A DNA stretch of 64,000 nucleotides from Tolypeutes matacus (taxonomy: Eukaryota > Chordata > Mammalia > Cingulata > Chlamyphoridae). Shown piece by piece: positions 1-11,316 of the stretch. Both the position numbers and the translations under genes were made by a program. Location of the stretch: assembly GCA_026826555.1 (NCBI GenBank), contig JAKSZT010053881.1:6642502-6706501 (forward strand), given 5' to 3'. Under the pieces are notes generated by a model, which was not told the DNA's origin, did not search any database, and was given only the letters and a program-made list of their open reading frames with translations. Position 1 is the stretch's first letter. Each line of letters begins with the position of its first letter.

Positions 1-541
1 TGCAAGGGGCTAAAGATATACAACCCTCCCGATCTCCTCTTCTGCTAACAGAGACTGATTGTTGAGGACTCAGAGGGGAGTGGAAATATCTCCTAGCTGG
101 GAAAAGGGAGGGGGCTGCCAGAGAATGCTGGAGAACTATCTCAGAGAAAGTTTGAATTACAAGGCTCCTAGCCTCCAGACAGGAAGCTCTATCACATTGA
201 TCTGGTCTGTATTGCAACAAATACACTCTGACCAGGCATTGAATTGAGAGCTGCCAAAGAGCGGCCTCTTCTGGCAGACCAAGGAAGTGCGCACAAGAAA
301 ATTAAAAATAAGGAGGAGAGGCTTTTTCTGGCCCCTATAGCCTCCTTGCCCAAGGCCCTAGGAAGCGACACTAAAACCAATTACTAGGTCCAGTGCCCAG
401 TTTTGAGAAACCAGCAGGACAATTTTAACAATTCAGGTCGAGCCAAAAATCAAAGAGCTGTGGTAATTCACAGCCTCCTGCCACTAAATCCCTATAAAAC
501 AGAAAGACGTAGAGCATCTGAGGAAACTACATCCTAACCAG

Positions 542-1465
542 ATGCCTAAACATCAGCAAAAAATTACGAGCCATACTAAGAAAATAAAAGACGTGGCCCA
601 AGAAAAGGAATACATCAAAGTCCCAGAAAACATGCAGAATTTGAGAGAACTTAACAGCGAGATGAGCACAAATTTCCAAAATCAAATTAATGAGTTGAAA
701 GACAATATAGTTAAAGATAAATGACATCAAGAAGACATTGAGCGAACGCAAAGAAGAATTTGAAATCCTGAACAGAAAAGTAACAGAGCTCATGGGAATG
801 AAAAACACAATAGGTGAAGTAAAAAACACATTTGATGCATACAACAGCAGACTTGAAATGATAGAAGAAAGAATGAGTGATAGTGAAGACAGAGCAGCTA
901 AAATTGGAGAAAAGAACGGAGAGAGAAAAGAATGGAAAAAATTGAGCAGGTGCTCAGAGAGTTGAGTGACAACACAAAACGCAACAACATATGTGTCATG
1001 GGAGTTCCAGAAGGGGAAGAGAAGGGAAAAGGGGCAGAAAGAGTATTTGAGGAAATAATAGCTGAAAATTTCCCAACTCTTACAAAAGAAATGAACTTAC
1101 ATGTCCAAGAAGCACACCATACCCCATTCAGAATAAATCCAAATAGACTTACTCCAAGACACATACTACTCAGAATGTCAGACGTCAAAGATAAAGAGAA
1201 AATTCTCAGAGCAGCATGAGAGAAGCAAATGATTACATACAAGGGACATCCAGTAAGACTTAGTGCAGATTTCTCTTCAGAAACCATGGAGGCAAGAAGA
1301 CAGTGGTATGATACAATTAGGAAACTGAAAGAGAAAAACTGCCAGCCGAGAATTCTTTATCCAGCAAAACTGTCCTTCAAATATGAAGGTGAGTATAAAG
1401 TATTCACAAACAAACAGAAGCTAAGAGAGTTGCAAAAAAGAATCCACCTTTGCAGGAAATATTAA
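542..1465 (+). pseudogene. L1-A ORF1 remnant (RNA-binding chaperone), frameshifted
   Basis: The predicted pieces read as L1 ORF1p. A charged coiled-coil N-terminus rich in K, E and Q (from the ATG at 542) is followed by a central region with the motif VMGVPEGEEKGKG (about 990-1040), typical of the L1 ORF1 RRM-like domain. A C-terminal part contains LSADFSSETMEARRQW and ILYPAKLSFKYEGE (1258-1400), as in the L1 ORF1 C-terminal domain. At least three frame changes (near 720, 930 and 1220) break it. ORF1p is known as a trimeric nucleic-acid chaperone that coats L1 RNA; this copy is dead. Confidence 0.85.
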
Positions 1466-1605
1466 AGGAAGCCTTAGAACCCGAAAGAAAAAGACAGGAG
1501 AGAGAGGCTTGGAGGAGAGTATAGAAGAAAGAAAAGCATAAAGGATAACCAAAAGAGTAAAAAGACAGACAAAAATAAGATGACATATGAAAACCAAAGA
1601 ATAAA

Positions 1606-4600
1606 ATGGAGGAAGTAACTAGTGCATTTACAGTAATATCATTGAATGTGAATGGATTAAACTCCCCAATAAAAAGATACAGACTGATAGAATGGATAAA
1701 AAATATGAGCCATCCATGTGCTGCTTACAAGAAACTCACCTGAGACACGGGGATGCAAACCGGCTGAAAGTAAAAGGTTGGAAAAAGATACTCCACGCAA
1801 ACAGTAACCAGAAAAGAGCAGGGGTAGCTATACTAATATCAGATAAAACAGACTTTAAAGGCAAAAAATTTATAAGAGATACAGAAGGCCATTATATATT
1901 AATAAAAGGGATGATCTACCAGGAAAATATAGCAGTCATAAATATCTTCACATCTAACCAGGGTGCCCCAAAATATATGAGACAAACTCTGGCAAAACTG
2001 AAGGGAGAAACAGATTTCTACAATAATCGTTGGAGACTTCAACACCCCACTCACATCATTGGATAGAACAACTAGACAGAAGATCAACGGGGAAACATAG
2101 AACTTGAACAATATGATAAACAAGTTGACCTAACAGACATATACAGAACACTGCATCCAGACTCAGCGGGTTATACATTCTTCTCACCATGTGTTAGATC
2201 ACAGTGCAGCTCTCAATAAATAGAAAAAGATTGAAATTATACAAAGCACCTTCTCAGATCGTAATGGAATGAAACTAGAAATCAGTAGTAAACAGGAAAA
2301 AAGTAAATTTGCAAATGTTTGGAGACTGAACAGCACACTTCTAAATAATTGGTGGGTCAAAGAAGAAATTGCAAGTGAAATCAATAAATATATTGAGACA
2401 AATGAAAACGAGAACTCAACATATCAAAACTTATGGGATACAGAGAAGACAGTCTTGAGAGGGAAATTTATAGCCCTAAATGCCTATATTAAAAAAACAA
2501 GAAAGGCCTACACTCAAAGATTTAACTGAACAGCTAGAGAAACTAGAAAAAGAACAGCAAACCAATCCCAAAGCAATCAGAAGGAAAGAAATAATAAAGA
2601 TTAGAGGAGAAATAAATGAAAATGAGAACAGAAAAACAATAGAGAAGATCAACAAACCAAAAGCTGGTTCTTTCAGAAGATCAATAAAATTGACAAACCA
2701 CTAACAAAGAAAAAAGAGAAGATGCAAATAAATACAATCAGAAATGAAAGGGGAGAAGTTACAAATGACCCCACAGAAATAAAAAGAATCATAAGAGGGT
2801 ATTATGAGAAACTATATGCCAACAAACTAGGCAACCTAGATGAAATGGACATATTTCTAGAAACGCACAACCAACCTACACTGACGCTACAAGAAATACA
2901 AGAACTTAACAAACCAATCGCGCTTAAGGAGATTAAATTTGTCATCAAAAATCTCCCAGCAAAGAAAAGTCCAGGACCAGATGGCTTCACAGGTGAATTC
3001 TATCAAGCATTTCAAAAAGAATTAACACCAATCCTGTTTAAACCCTTCCAAAAAATTGAAGAGGAGGGAAAATTACCCAATACTTTTTATGAAGCCAACA
3101 TTACCCTAATACCAAAGCCAAATAAAGACACTACAAGAAAAGAAAATTACAGACCAATCTCTTTAATGAACATAGATGCAAAAATTCTCAACAAAATACT
3201 TGCAAATCAAATCCAACAGCATATCAAAAGACTTATACATCACGATCAGGTGGGATTTATTCCTGGTATGCAAGGTTGGTTCAACATAAGAAAATCAGGG
3301 GGTGGATGTGGCTCAAATGGTTGGGCATCCATCTGCCGTATGGAGGGACCTGGGTTCTATCCCCGGGACTGCCCAGTAAAATAAAAAATATATATATAGA
3401 AGGCACATGGGTTGCCAGGCTCTGTGTGCCGGTGAGCCACCAGGCCCCGGAAACCATGCAGCAAGATGATGGCGTAACAGGAGAGAGACACAGGGGAGAG
3501 ACAAAACAAGATGCTCCAAAAGCTCCGGAAACGAGGTGGTGCAGGTGGCAAACACATCTCTCCTACATCAAAGATCTCCAGGATCGAATCCTGGTGAAGA
3601 CTGGAGGAGGAGGAGGAGAAGAGATGGCAGGAAACAGACACAGAGAATTGCCCAGCAAATGGACACAAAACAGCAAATGGGGAAGGGGGTGTTTAAAATG
3701 GATAAAGTAAATAAATAAATCTTAAAAAAAAAAAAAAGAAAGAAAATCAATCATTGTAATATACCACATTAACCAATTGAAGGGAAAAAAAAACACATGA
3801 TCATCTCAATCGATGCAGAGAAGGCATTTGACAAAATCCAGCATCCTTTTTTGATAAAAACACTTTAGAAGATTGGAATAGAAGGAAAATTCCTCAATAT
3901 GATAAAAGGCATATATGAAAAACACACAGCCAACATCATACTCAATGGGGAAAGGTTGAAAGCTTTCCCTCTAAGATTGAGAACAAGACAAGGATGCCCA
4001 CTGTCACCATTGTTATTCAATATTGTAGTAGAAGTTCTAGTACAAGTTCTAGGGCAATTAGACAAGGAAAAAAAAAGGCATCCAAATAGGAAAAGAGAAA
4101 GTAAAACTCTCATTGTTTACGGATGACATGATCCTATACTTAGAAAATCCTGAAGTATTTACAACAAAGCTACTTGAGCAAATAAATGAGTTCAGCAAAG
4201 TGGCAGTACACAAGATCAACATGCAAAAATCAGAATGTTTTGGTTCACTAGTACTGAAAAACCTGAGGAGGAAATCGGGGGGAAATTTCCATTTTCATAG
4301 CAACAAAAAGACTTAAATACCTAGGAGTTAATTTAACCAAAGAAGTACAGGACCTATATGCAGAAAACTACAAAACAATGCTAAAAGAAATTTTAAAAGA
4401 CTTAAACAAATGGAAAGACATTCTATGTTCATGGATTGGAAGAATAAATATTGTGAAGATGTCAATCTTACCCAAACTGATTTATAGATTCAGTGCAATA
4501 CCAATCAAAATCCCAACATCTTTACAGAATTAGAGAAGGCAATTACCAAATTCATCTGGAAGGGTAAGTGCAGTGCACCCAAATAGCCAAAAGCATTCTA

Positions 4601-5836
4601 AAAAAGAAGAGCGACATGGGAGGAATTTCACTGCCTGACCTTGAAACATATTACAAAGCTACTGTGGTCAAAACAGCGTGGTACTGACATAAAGATAGAC
4701 ACATTGGTCAGTGGACTAGAATTGAGAACCCAGAAATAAACCCTCAGTTATACAGTCAACTGATTTTTTACAAACCTACCAAGGCCATGCTAACGGGAAA
4801 AAAACTGTCTCTTCAACAAATGGTGTTGGGAAAACTGGATATCTATAACCAAAAGAATGAAAGAGGACCCCTATCTCACCCCCTATACAAGAATCAACTC
4901 AAAATGGATCAAAGATCTAAATATAAAAGCCAGGACCATAAAACTCCTAGAAGAAAATGTAGGGAAACATCTTCAAGACCTTGTAGTAGGTGGTGGTTTC
5001 TTGGACCTTACAGCCAAAGCACGTGCAACAAAAGAAAAAGTAGGTAAATGGGACCTCCTCAAAATTAAACACGTTTGCACCTCACAGGACTTTGTCAAAA
5101 GGTCAAAAGGCAGCCAACTCAATAAGAAAAAAATATTTGGAAATCACATATCTGATAAGGGTTTAATATCCAGAATATATAAAGAGATATTACAACTCAA
5201 CAATAAAGACAAATGACCCAATTAAAAAATGGGCAAAAGACTTGAATAGACATTTCTCCAAAGAAGAAATACAAATGGCAAAAAACACACATGAAGAAAT
5301 GCTCAATATCACTCATGATTAGGGAAATGCAAATCAAAACTACAATGAGATACCATTTCACACCTATCAGAATGGCCACTATTAAAAAGACAGAGAACTA
5401 CAAGTGTTGGAGAGGATGTGGAGAGATAGGAACACTTCTTCACTGTTGGTGGGAATGCAGAATGGTACAACCACTATGGAGGACTGTTTGGCAGTTCCTA
5501 AAGAAGTTGAATCTAGTCTTGCCATGTGACCCTGCAATACCACTACTGGGTATATACCCAGAAGAACTGAGAGCAGTGACACAAACAGACATCTGCACAC
5601 CAATGTTCATAGCCACATTATTCACCATTGCCAAAGGTTGGAAACAACCCAGGTGTCCATCAACAGACGAATGGATAAACAAACTGTGGTCTATTCACAC
5701 GATAGAATATTATGCAGCTGTAAGAAGAAATGAAGTCGTAAAGCATATGGCAACATGGATGAACCTGGAGGACATTATGTTGAGTGAAGCAAGCCAGACA
5801 CAAAAGGACAAATACTGTATGAATGCATTACTATGA
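1606..5836 (+). pseudogene. L1-A ORF2 remnant (endonuclease/reverse transcriptase), broken
   Basis: The ORF2 start at 1606 opens with MEEVTSAFTVISLNVNGLN, the usual L1 endonuclease N-terminus. Endonuclease blocks continue to about 2260. The reverse-transcriptase fingers region is readable at 2722-3297, with [28 protein letters not shown] and [12 protein letters not shown]. The frame is then cut by a SINE (3298-3739) and resumes at 3750. The catalytic FADD block reads FTDD at 4116-4127, so the alanine beside the two aspartates is replaced. The C-terminal domain (5291-5836) keeps the cysteine cluster of [18 protein letters not shown] and stops at 5834-5836. Several frameshifts occur elsewhere. 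L1 ORF2p normally nicks DNA and copies L1 RNA by target-primed reverse transcription; this copy cannot. Confidence 0.9.
3298..3739 (+). mobile_element. dimeric tRNA-derived SINE (DAS-like) nested in L1-A ORF2
   Basis: The insert is flanked by a perfect 10 bp target-site duplication (AAGAAAATCA at 3288-3297 and 3740-3749); removing it restores continuous L1 sequence. The head looks tRNA-derived, with an A-box-like stretch (GTGGCTCAAATGGTTGGGC, about 3308-3326) and a B-box-like GGTTCTATCCCC (about 3353). A second tRNA-like unit further in has GGATCGAATCC (about 3580). The tail is A-rich. It lies in the same orientation as the L1. The body carries a single copy of the GC-rich motif that is amplified to a VNTR in the two composite elements at 6412 and 9569. 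Confidence 0.85.
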
Positions 5837-6299
5837 ACCAAATATATTGTGTAACATATTGTTTGATTCATAAAAAAATTTTATATATATCCAGTACATT
5901 TAATTGGGAAATGTATATATTTATTCATCCGTGTTTACTTTTTAGTTTTTGTTTGTATTTACAATTATTAAATGTACAAAATAAAGTAAAAAAAAAAAAA
6001 AAAGAATGTGCTTGGACAACAACAACAACAACAAAATAAGAGCAGTGACAGTGGGCATCCTTGTCTTGTTCCAGATCTTAGAGGGAAAACCTTCAGCATT
6101 TCACCATTGAATATGTTAGCTGTGAGTTTTCTTATATACGTTGTCATTTTGAGGAAGTTTCTTGCTATTCCTGTCTTTTGAAGAGAATCAAGAAAGGATG
6201 CTGTATTTTGGCAAATGCTTTTTCTGCATCAGTACAGATGATGAGATGATCATGTGATCATGTGACTTTTTTCTTTTGATCTGTTAATGTGGTATATTA

Positions 6300-6401
<102 letters not shown>

Positions 6402-6411
6402 CTAGAATTTT

Positions 6412-7389
6412 TTTAAAAAACAATTTATTGAAGTATATCATTCATACATGAACATTCATAAACAATAAGTGTTCAGTAAACACTGTGAACTTACAAAACA
6501 AACATGCATAATATCATTCAGAGTTCCCACACATCACCCCACCACAAATACTTTGCATTGTTGTGAAACATTTGTTAAGAAACCATGAAAGAGCATTGTC
6601 AAAGTATTACTAACTATAGTCCGTATCTTACTCCCCTATACTTTTTTTTTTAAGGATTTATTTATTTATTTATTTACTTTTATCCATTTTTACTCTCCTC
6701 GCCCCCCCTCCCCTGTTTTTGCTGTTTTTGTGTCCATTTGCTGGGCAACTCTCTGTGTCCGTATCCTGCCCTCTCTTCTCATCCTCCTGTCTTCACTGGG
6801 ATTCAATCCTCAGAACCTCTGATGTGGGAGAGAGGTGTCCTATCGCCTGCACCACCTTAGTTCCTGGTTTTTCAGCGTATCTCGTCTTGGCTCTCCCTTG
6901 TGTCACTCTCCTATTACTTCATCATCTTGCTGTGTGGCTCACAGGGCCTGATGGCTCACCCACACACAGGGCCTGGGGGGCTCACCTGCTCACGAGGCCT
7001 GGCGCCGCACCTGTGCACTAGGTCTGACGGCGCACCCGCGCATGGGCCCTGGCGGCCCACGCGCCTTCTATATTTTTCTTTACTTTTATCAGGAGGTCCC
7101 AGGGATCGAACCTAGTTCCCTCCATATGGGAGACAGGCACCCAGCCATTTGAGCCACATCCGTCCCCTCACTATTTCTCTTAAGGTTGACCAAAGATACC
7201 TAGAGTTACAGTCATTTCCCATAGAGGATGGTCATATAATAAATGAGGCTTAGTTTATCACCAGCATTCTAAAAACCCAGACCTAGGGAGAAAAACTAGG
7301 TCTGGGGACACATGCATGGTTTCTAATATAGCGAATGTTTAGCCTACCCTGATTATCACAAAATCAGGACAGCGAGAATATTCGCATAA
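6412..7389 (-). mobile_element. composite SVA-like retroposon, copy A
   Basis: A 978 bp insertion in L1-B flanked by a perfect 14 bp target-site duplication (TTAGCTAGAATTTT at 6398-6411 and 7390-7403). Read on the - strand it has five parts. First is a ~220 nt head with three paired segments. Second is a tRNA-derived SINE start near 7170. Third is a GC-rich repeat block (6944-7067). Fourth is the SINE right half, down to about 6650. Fifth is a tail (6640-6412) that resembles L1 3' UTR sequence and carries CAATAAATTG before an A-tract. Copy B at 9569 has the same order of parts, so this is one element type and not a chance pile-up. I do not recognise a family name. Confidence 0.8.
6944..7067 (-). 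repeat. GC-rich VNTR in composite copy A, about 5 units
   Basis: About five imperfect units of 24-26 bp, each built on GGGCCTGGNGGCNCACCCNCNCACA as read on the + strand. The same unit occurs about 11 times in copy B, so repeat number varies between copies. Confidence 0.8.
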
Positions 7390-7706
7390 TTAGCTAGAAT
7401 TTTCTTGAGGATTTTAGCATCCAGTTTCATTAGACAGATTAGTCTGTAGTTTTCTTTTCTTGTGGTGTCTTTATGTGGCTTTGGTTTTAACATGAGTTTG
7501 GCATCATAGAATGAGTTTGGCAGTGTTCCCTCCCCTTCTATGTTTTGAAAGAGTTTAAGCAGGATTTGTGTTATTTACAGAATGACTGGTAAAATTCACC
7601 TGTGAAGCCATCTGGTCTTGAGTTTTTCATAGTTGGGAGGTTTTTGATGACTAATTCAATTTTGTTACTTGTGATTGGTCTGTTGAGTTCAACAATTTCT
7701 TCTTTT

Positions 7707-7885
7707 TTTCTAAAGAATTTATTTATTTATTTATTCATTTATCCCCCCCTTGCTGCTTGTGCTCGCTGGGTCAGCCAACCACGCCGTGCGGGCGGGCCTG
7801 CCCTCACCAGGAGGCCCCAGGAACCGAACCTGGGGCCTCCCATATGGTAAACGGGAGCCCCACCGATTGAGCCACAGCCGCCTCC
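7707..7885 (-). mobile_element. young DAS-type SINE
   Basis: A 179 bp tRNA-derived SINE in antisense, flanked by a perfect 17 bp duplication (CAACAATTTCTTCTTTT at 7690-7706 and 7886-7902). The T-rich left end is the reverse of the poly(A) tail. The right end carries the Pol III promoter (B-box-like GGTTCGGTTCC and A-box region on the - strand). It is nearly identical to the copies at 32164, 32529 and 45866, so it is a recent family. Confidence 0.93.
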
Positions 7886-8711
7886 CAACAATTTCTTCTT
7901 TTGTCAATGTAGGCTGCTTGTGTTTTTCTAGAAATTTGTACATTTCATCCAAGTCATCTATCTTGCTGGCATACAATTTTTGAAAGTATCTTTTTATGAT
8001 ACTCTTTATTTCTTTGGGATCAGTGATGATATCCCTTCTCTCATTTTTTATTTTATGTATTTGCATCTTCTCTCTTTTTTCTTTGTTAGTCTAGCTAAGG
8101 GTTTACCAATTTTATTAAGCTTCTCTAAGAGCCAGCTTTTGGTTTTGTTCATTTTTTCTATTTTGTTTTCATTTTCAATTTCATTTGGTTCTGCTATAAT
8201 TTTTATTTCCTTCTTTCTGCTTTCTTTGGGATTAGTTTGTTGTTCTTTTTCTAGTTCCTCCAGGTATGCAGTTAAGTCTTTGATTTTTGTTTTTTTGTCT
8301 TTTTAATATAACTGTTTATGGCTATAAATTCCCTCTCAGCACTGCTTTTGCTGCATCCCATAGGTTTTGATATGTTGTGTTCTGATTTTCAATCATTTCA
8401 AGGTAGTTACTGTTTTCTTTTGTATTTTCCTCCTTGACCCACTGATTGTCTAAGAGTGTGGTTGTTTAGCTTCCATATATTTGTGCCTATTCTGTTTTTC
8501 TGCTCCTTATTAATTTCCTGCTTCATTCTGTTGTGGTCAGAGAAATTCCTTTTTATAATTTCCATCTTTCTTAATTTGTTGATACTTGTTCTGTGACCTA
8601 GCATGTGGTCAATCCTGGAGAATGAGCCGTGTGTGCTTGAGAAGAATGTATATCCTGTTGTATTTGGGTGTAATGTTCTGTATATATTTATTAGGGCTAG
8701 ATCCTTCAAAC

Positions 8712-8916
8712 CAGGGGTTCTCAAATTGGAGGTCCATGGAAAGATTTCAGGGGGTCCGTGAGGTTGAATTGAAAATTCAAAAAAACATTATTCTTGTGAG
8801 AATGTCTTGGTGTGGTTGTATCATAAAGCTATCTGCTGCTACATTCTGAGAAGGGGTCCATGGTTTTCATCTGACTGGCAAAGGGGTCTGTGGAACAAAA
8901 AGGTTAAGAACCCCTG
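8712..8916 (+). mobile_element. hAT-type non-autonomous DNA transposon (MER1/Charlie-like)
   Basis: A 205 bp element with inverted termini CAGGGGTTCTCAA (left) and TTAAGAACCCCTG (right), and internal GGGGTCCATGG-type blocks typical of Charlie-related MITEs of mammals. It interrupts the ORF2 endonuclease region of L1-B. The expected 8 bp duplication is not clear (CTTCAAAC left against CTCTAACT right), so it has decayed or the edge is slightly off. The strand is arbitrary for a palindromic-ended element. Confidence 0.75.
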
Positions 8917-9568
8917 CTCTAACTTATTATTCAAGGTCTCTGTTTCCTTATTGACCCTCTATTGAGATATTCTGTCTAATGTTGATAATGGTCTATTAAA
9001 GTCCCCCACTATAATTATAGAGATGTCTATTTCTCCCCTTAGTTTTTCCATGTATTTTGGGGCACCTTGGTTAGGTGCATAATTGTTGATAATTGTTCTT
9101 TCTTCTTGATAGATTATCCCTTTTATTAATATACAGTGTCCTTCTTTGCCTCTTACAGTAATTTTGCATTTAATGTCTATTTCATCTGATATTAGTATAG
9201 CTACTCCTGCCCTTTTTTGTTTATTGATTGCATGTGAAATCGTTTTCCAACCATTCACTTGCAACCTCATTGTGTCCCTGGGTTTAAGGTGAGTTTCTTG
9301 TAGACAGAATATAGATAGGTCATATTTCCTTTACTGTTCTACCAATCTGTATCTTTTGATTGGAGAGTTTAATCCATTAACATTCAATGTTATTACTGTT
9401 AAGGCAGTACTTACATTACCCATTTTTTCTTTAGGTTTATATATATCATATTTTGTTTTTCTCTTTTTATCTTTTTAGATATTCTTACTAATACTTTTCT
9501 TTTCTATACTCTCCTCAAACTCTCCTGATTTTTCCCTATAACCTGCAGAACTCCCTTTAGTATTTCTT

Positions 9569-10729
9569 TTTTAAAAAAATAACAATTTATTGAATTATAT
9601 CACTCATACATGAACATATATAAACCACAAGTGTTCAGCAAACATTGCGAACTTATAAAACAAACACGCACAACATCACACAGGGCTCCCACACATCACC
9701 CCAGCACCAAATACCTTGCATTGTTGTGAAACATTTGTTTAAAAACTGTGAAAGAGCATCGCCAAAGTACCACTACTATCCATAGCCTGTATCTTACTCC
9801 CCTATACTTTTACTTTTTTTTTAAGGATTTATTTATTTATTTACTTTTATCCATTTTACCCCACCCCCCGTTTTTGCTGTCCTTGTGTCCATTCGCTGGG
9901 CACCTCTCTGTGTCCGTATCCTATTCTCTCTTATCCTTCTCCTCCTGTCTTCACCAGGATTCGATCCTCAGAATCTCCAATGTGGGAGAGAGGCATCCTA
10001 CTGCCTGCGCCACCTTAGTTCCTGTTTTTTCAGCGTGTTTCATCTTGGCTTTCCCTTGTGTCACTCCTTTTACATCATCATCTTACTGCGTGGCTTGCGG
10101 GGCCCAGCGGTGCACCCACGCCCAGGGCCTGGGGGCCTCACCCACTCACAGGGCCTGGCCGCGCAACCATGCATGGGACCTGGGGGGCTCACCCACTTGC
10201 AGGGCCTGGGGAGCTCACCCACGCACAGGGCCTGGGGGCCTCACCCACTGGCGGGGCCTGGCTGTGCACCCTCACACGGGGCCTGATGGTGCACCCGCTT
10301 GCGGGGCTTGGTGGTGCACCTGCACACAGGGCCTGGGGGACTCACCCACTCGCGGGGCCTGGCGGCACACCCATGCACAGAGACTGGTGGCCCGCGTGCC
10401 TCCTAAATTTTTCTTTTTTTTTTTTTTACTGGTTCAATCCCAGAGATTGAACCCAGGTCCCTCCTCCATATGGGAGACGGACACTCAACCATTTGAGCCA
10501 CATCCATCCCCCTGCTATATCTCCTAAGGTTGACCAAAGATACATAGAGTTACAGTCATCCCCATACAGGATGGTCATGTAATAAATCAGGCTTAGTTTA
10601 TCACCAGCATTCTAAAAACCAGACCTAGGGAGAAAAACTAGGTCTGGGGACACATGTGTGATTTCTAAGATAGCGAATGTTTAGCCTACCCTGATTATCA
10701 CAAAATCAGGACAGTGAGAATATTCGCAC
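9569..10729 (-). mobile_element. composite SVA-like retroposon, copy B
   Basis: A 1161 bp insertion in L1-B with a perfect 11 bp duplication (TAGTATTTCTT at 9558-9568 and 10730-10740). The part order equals copy A: head (10729-10520), tRNA-like SINE start (about 10515), VNTR (10403-10100), SINE right half (to about 9815), then an L1-3'-end-like tail with AATAAA and A-tract (9812-9569). It is longer than copy A mainly because of the larger VNTR. The only long open frames here come from the GC-rich repeat and I do not regard them as genes. Confidence 0.82.
10100..10403 (-). repeat. GC-rich VNTR in composite copy B, about 11 units
   Basis: About eleven consecutive 24-27 bp units beginning GGGCCTGG, plus a partial one, with alternating ending types (CTCACCCAC or TGCACCC). 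High GC in otherwise AT-rich surroundings. It forms the internal tandem array of the composite element. Confidence 0.88.
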
Positions 10730-10941
10730 TAGTATTTCTTGAAGGGCAGATTTCTTGTTGACAAATTCTCTTAATTTTTGTTTATCTGTGAATATTTTGA
10801 GCTCTCCCTCATTTTTTTAATTCCACCTTTGCTGGATACAGAATTCTTGGCTGGCAGTTTATTTCTGTTAGCACCTTAACTATGTCATACCATTGCCTTC
10901 TCGCCTCCATGGTTTCAGATGAGAAATCAGCACTTAGTCTT

Positions 10942-11316
10942 TTTTTTGTTTCTTTACAGATTTCTTTCTTTAATTTATTTATTTCTCCCTCGCTCCTCGT
11001 TGTTTGCACTTGCTGTGTCTGTTCATTATGTGCTCGTCTTCTATTAGAGGCACCAGAACTGAACCCAGGACCTCCCATATGAGAGGGAGGTGCCTAATCA
11101 CTTGAGTCACTTCCGCTCCCTGCTTTGTTGTGTCTCTCATTGTGTTTTCCTCTTTGTGTCTCTTTGTTGCATCATCTTGTTGCATCAGCTTGCCGTGCTA
11201 GCTCGTCGCATCAGCTCACTGTCTTGCTTATCTTCTTTAGGAGGCACTGTGAACCAAACCCAGGACTTCCCATGTGGTAGGCAGGACCTCAATCACTTGA
11301 GCCACATCCGCTTCCC
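10942..11316 (-). mobile_element. dimeric tRNA-derived SINE
   Basis: A 375 bp antisense SINE interrupting L1-B ORF1, flanked by a ~15 bp duplication with one mismatch (TCAGCACTTAGTCTT near 10927 and TCAGCACTTAATCTT at 11317-11331). Two tRNA-like segments each show an antisense B box (GAACCCAGGACC near 11060, CCAAACCCAGGAC near 11255). The poly(A) end lies left. Confidence 0.85.

Larger units (their letters stand above)
1..6003 (+). mobile_element. LINE-1 (L1-A), nearly complete, decayed, + strand
   Basis: A L1 retrotransposon read in sense orientation. It has a 5' UTR-like stretch (1-540), an ORF1 remnant, an ORF2 remnant, and a 3' UTR ending in AATAAA plus an A-run near 5985-6003. Frameshifts and stops break both reading frames, so it cannot make its own proteins. 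Its 5' end is at or before base 1. The A-tail is followed at once by the interior of an opposite-strand L1 (6026 on), so L1-A most likely inserted into that older element. A SINE with a perfect target-site duplication sits in the reverse transcriptase region. Confidence 0.93.

Noticed and set aside
7707..7885. tRNA gene call from Pol III boxes in SINE heads
   Set aside because: Flanking duplications, A-tails and many copies show that these are SINEs.
10100..10403. CRISPR-like or satellite array
   Set aside because: The units are adjacent and imperfect with no spacers, inside a mammalian retroposon. It is a VNTR.
9748..10527. 259-codon open frame
   Set aside because: It crosses SINE and GC-rich VNTR sequence of the composite element. 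The apparent protein is a translation of the repeat.
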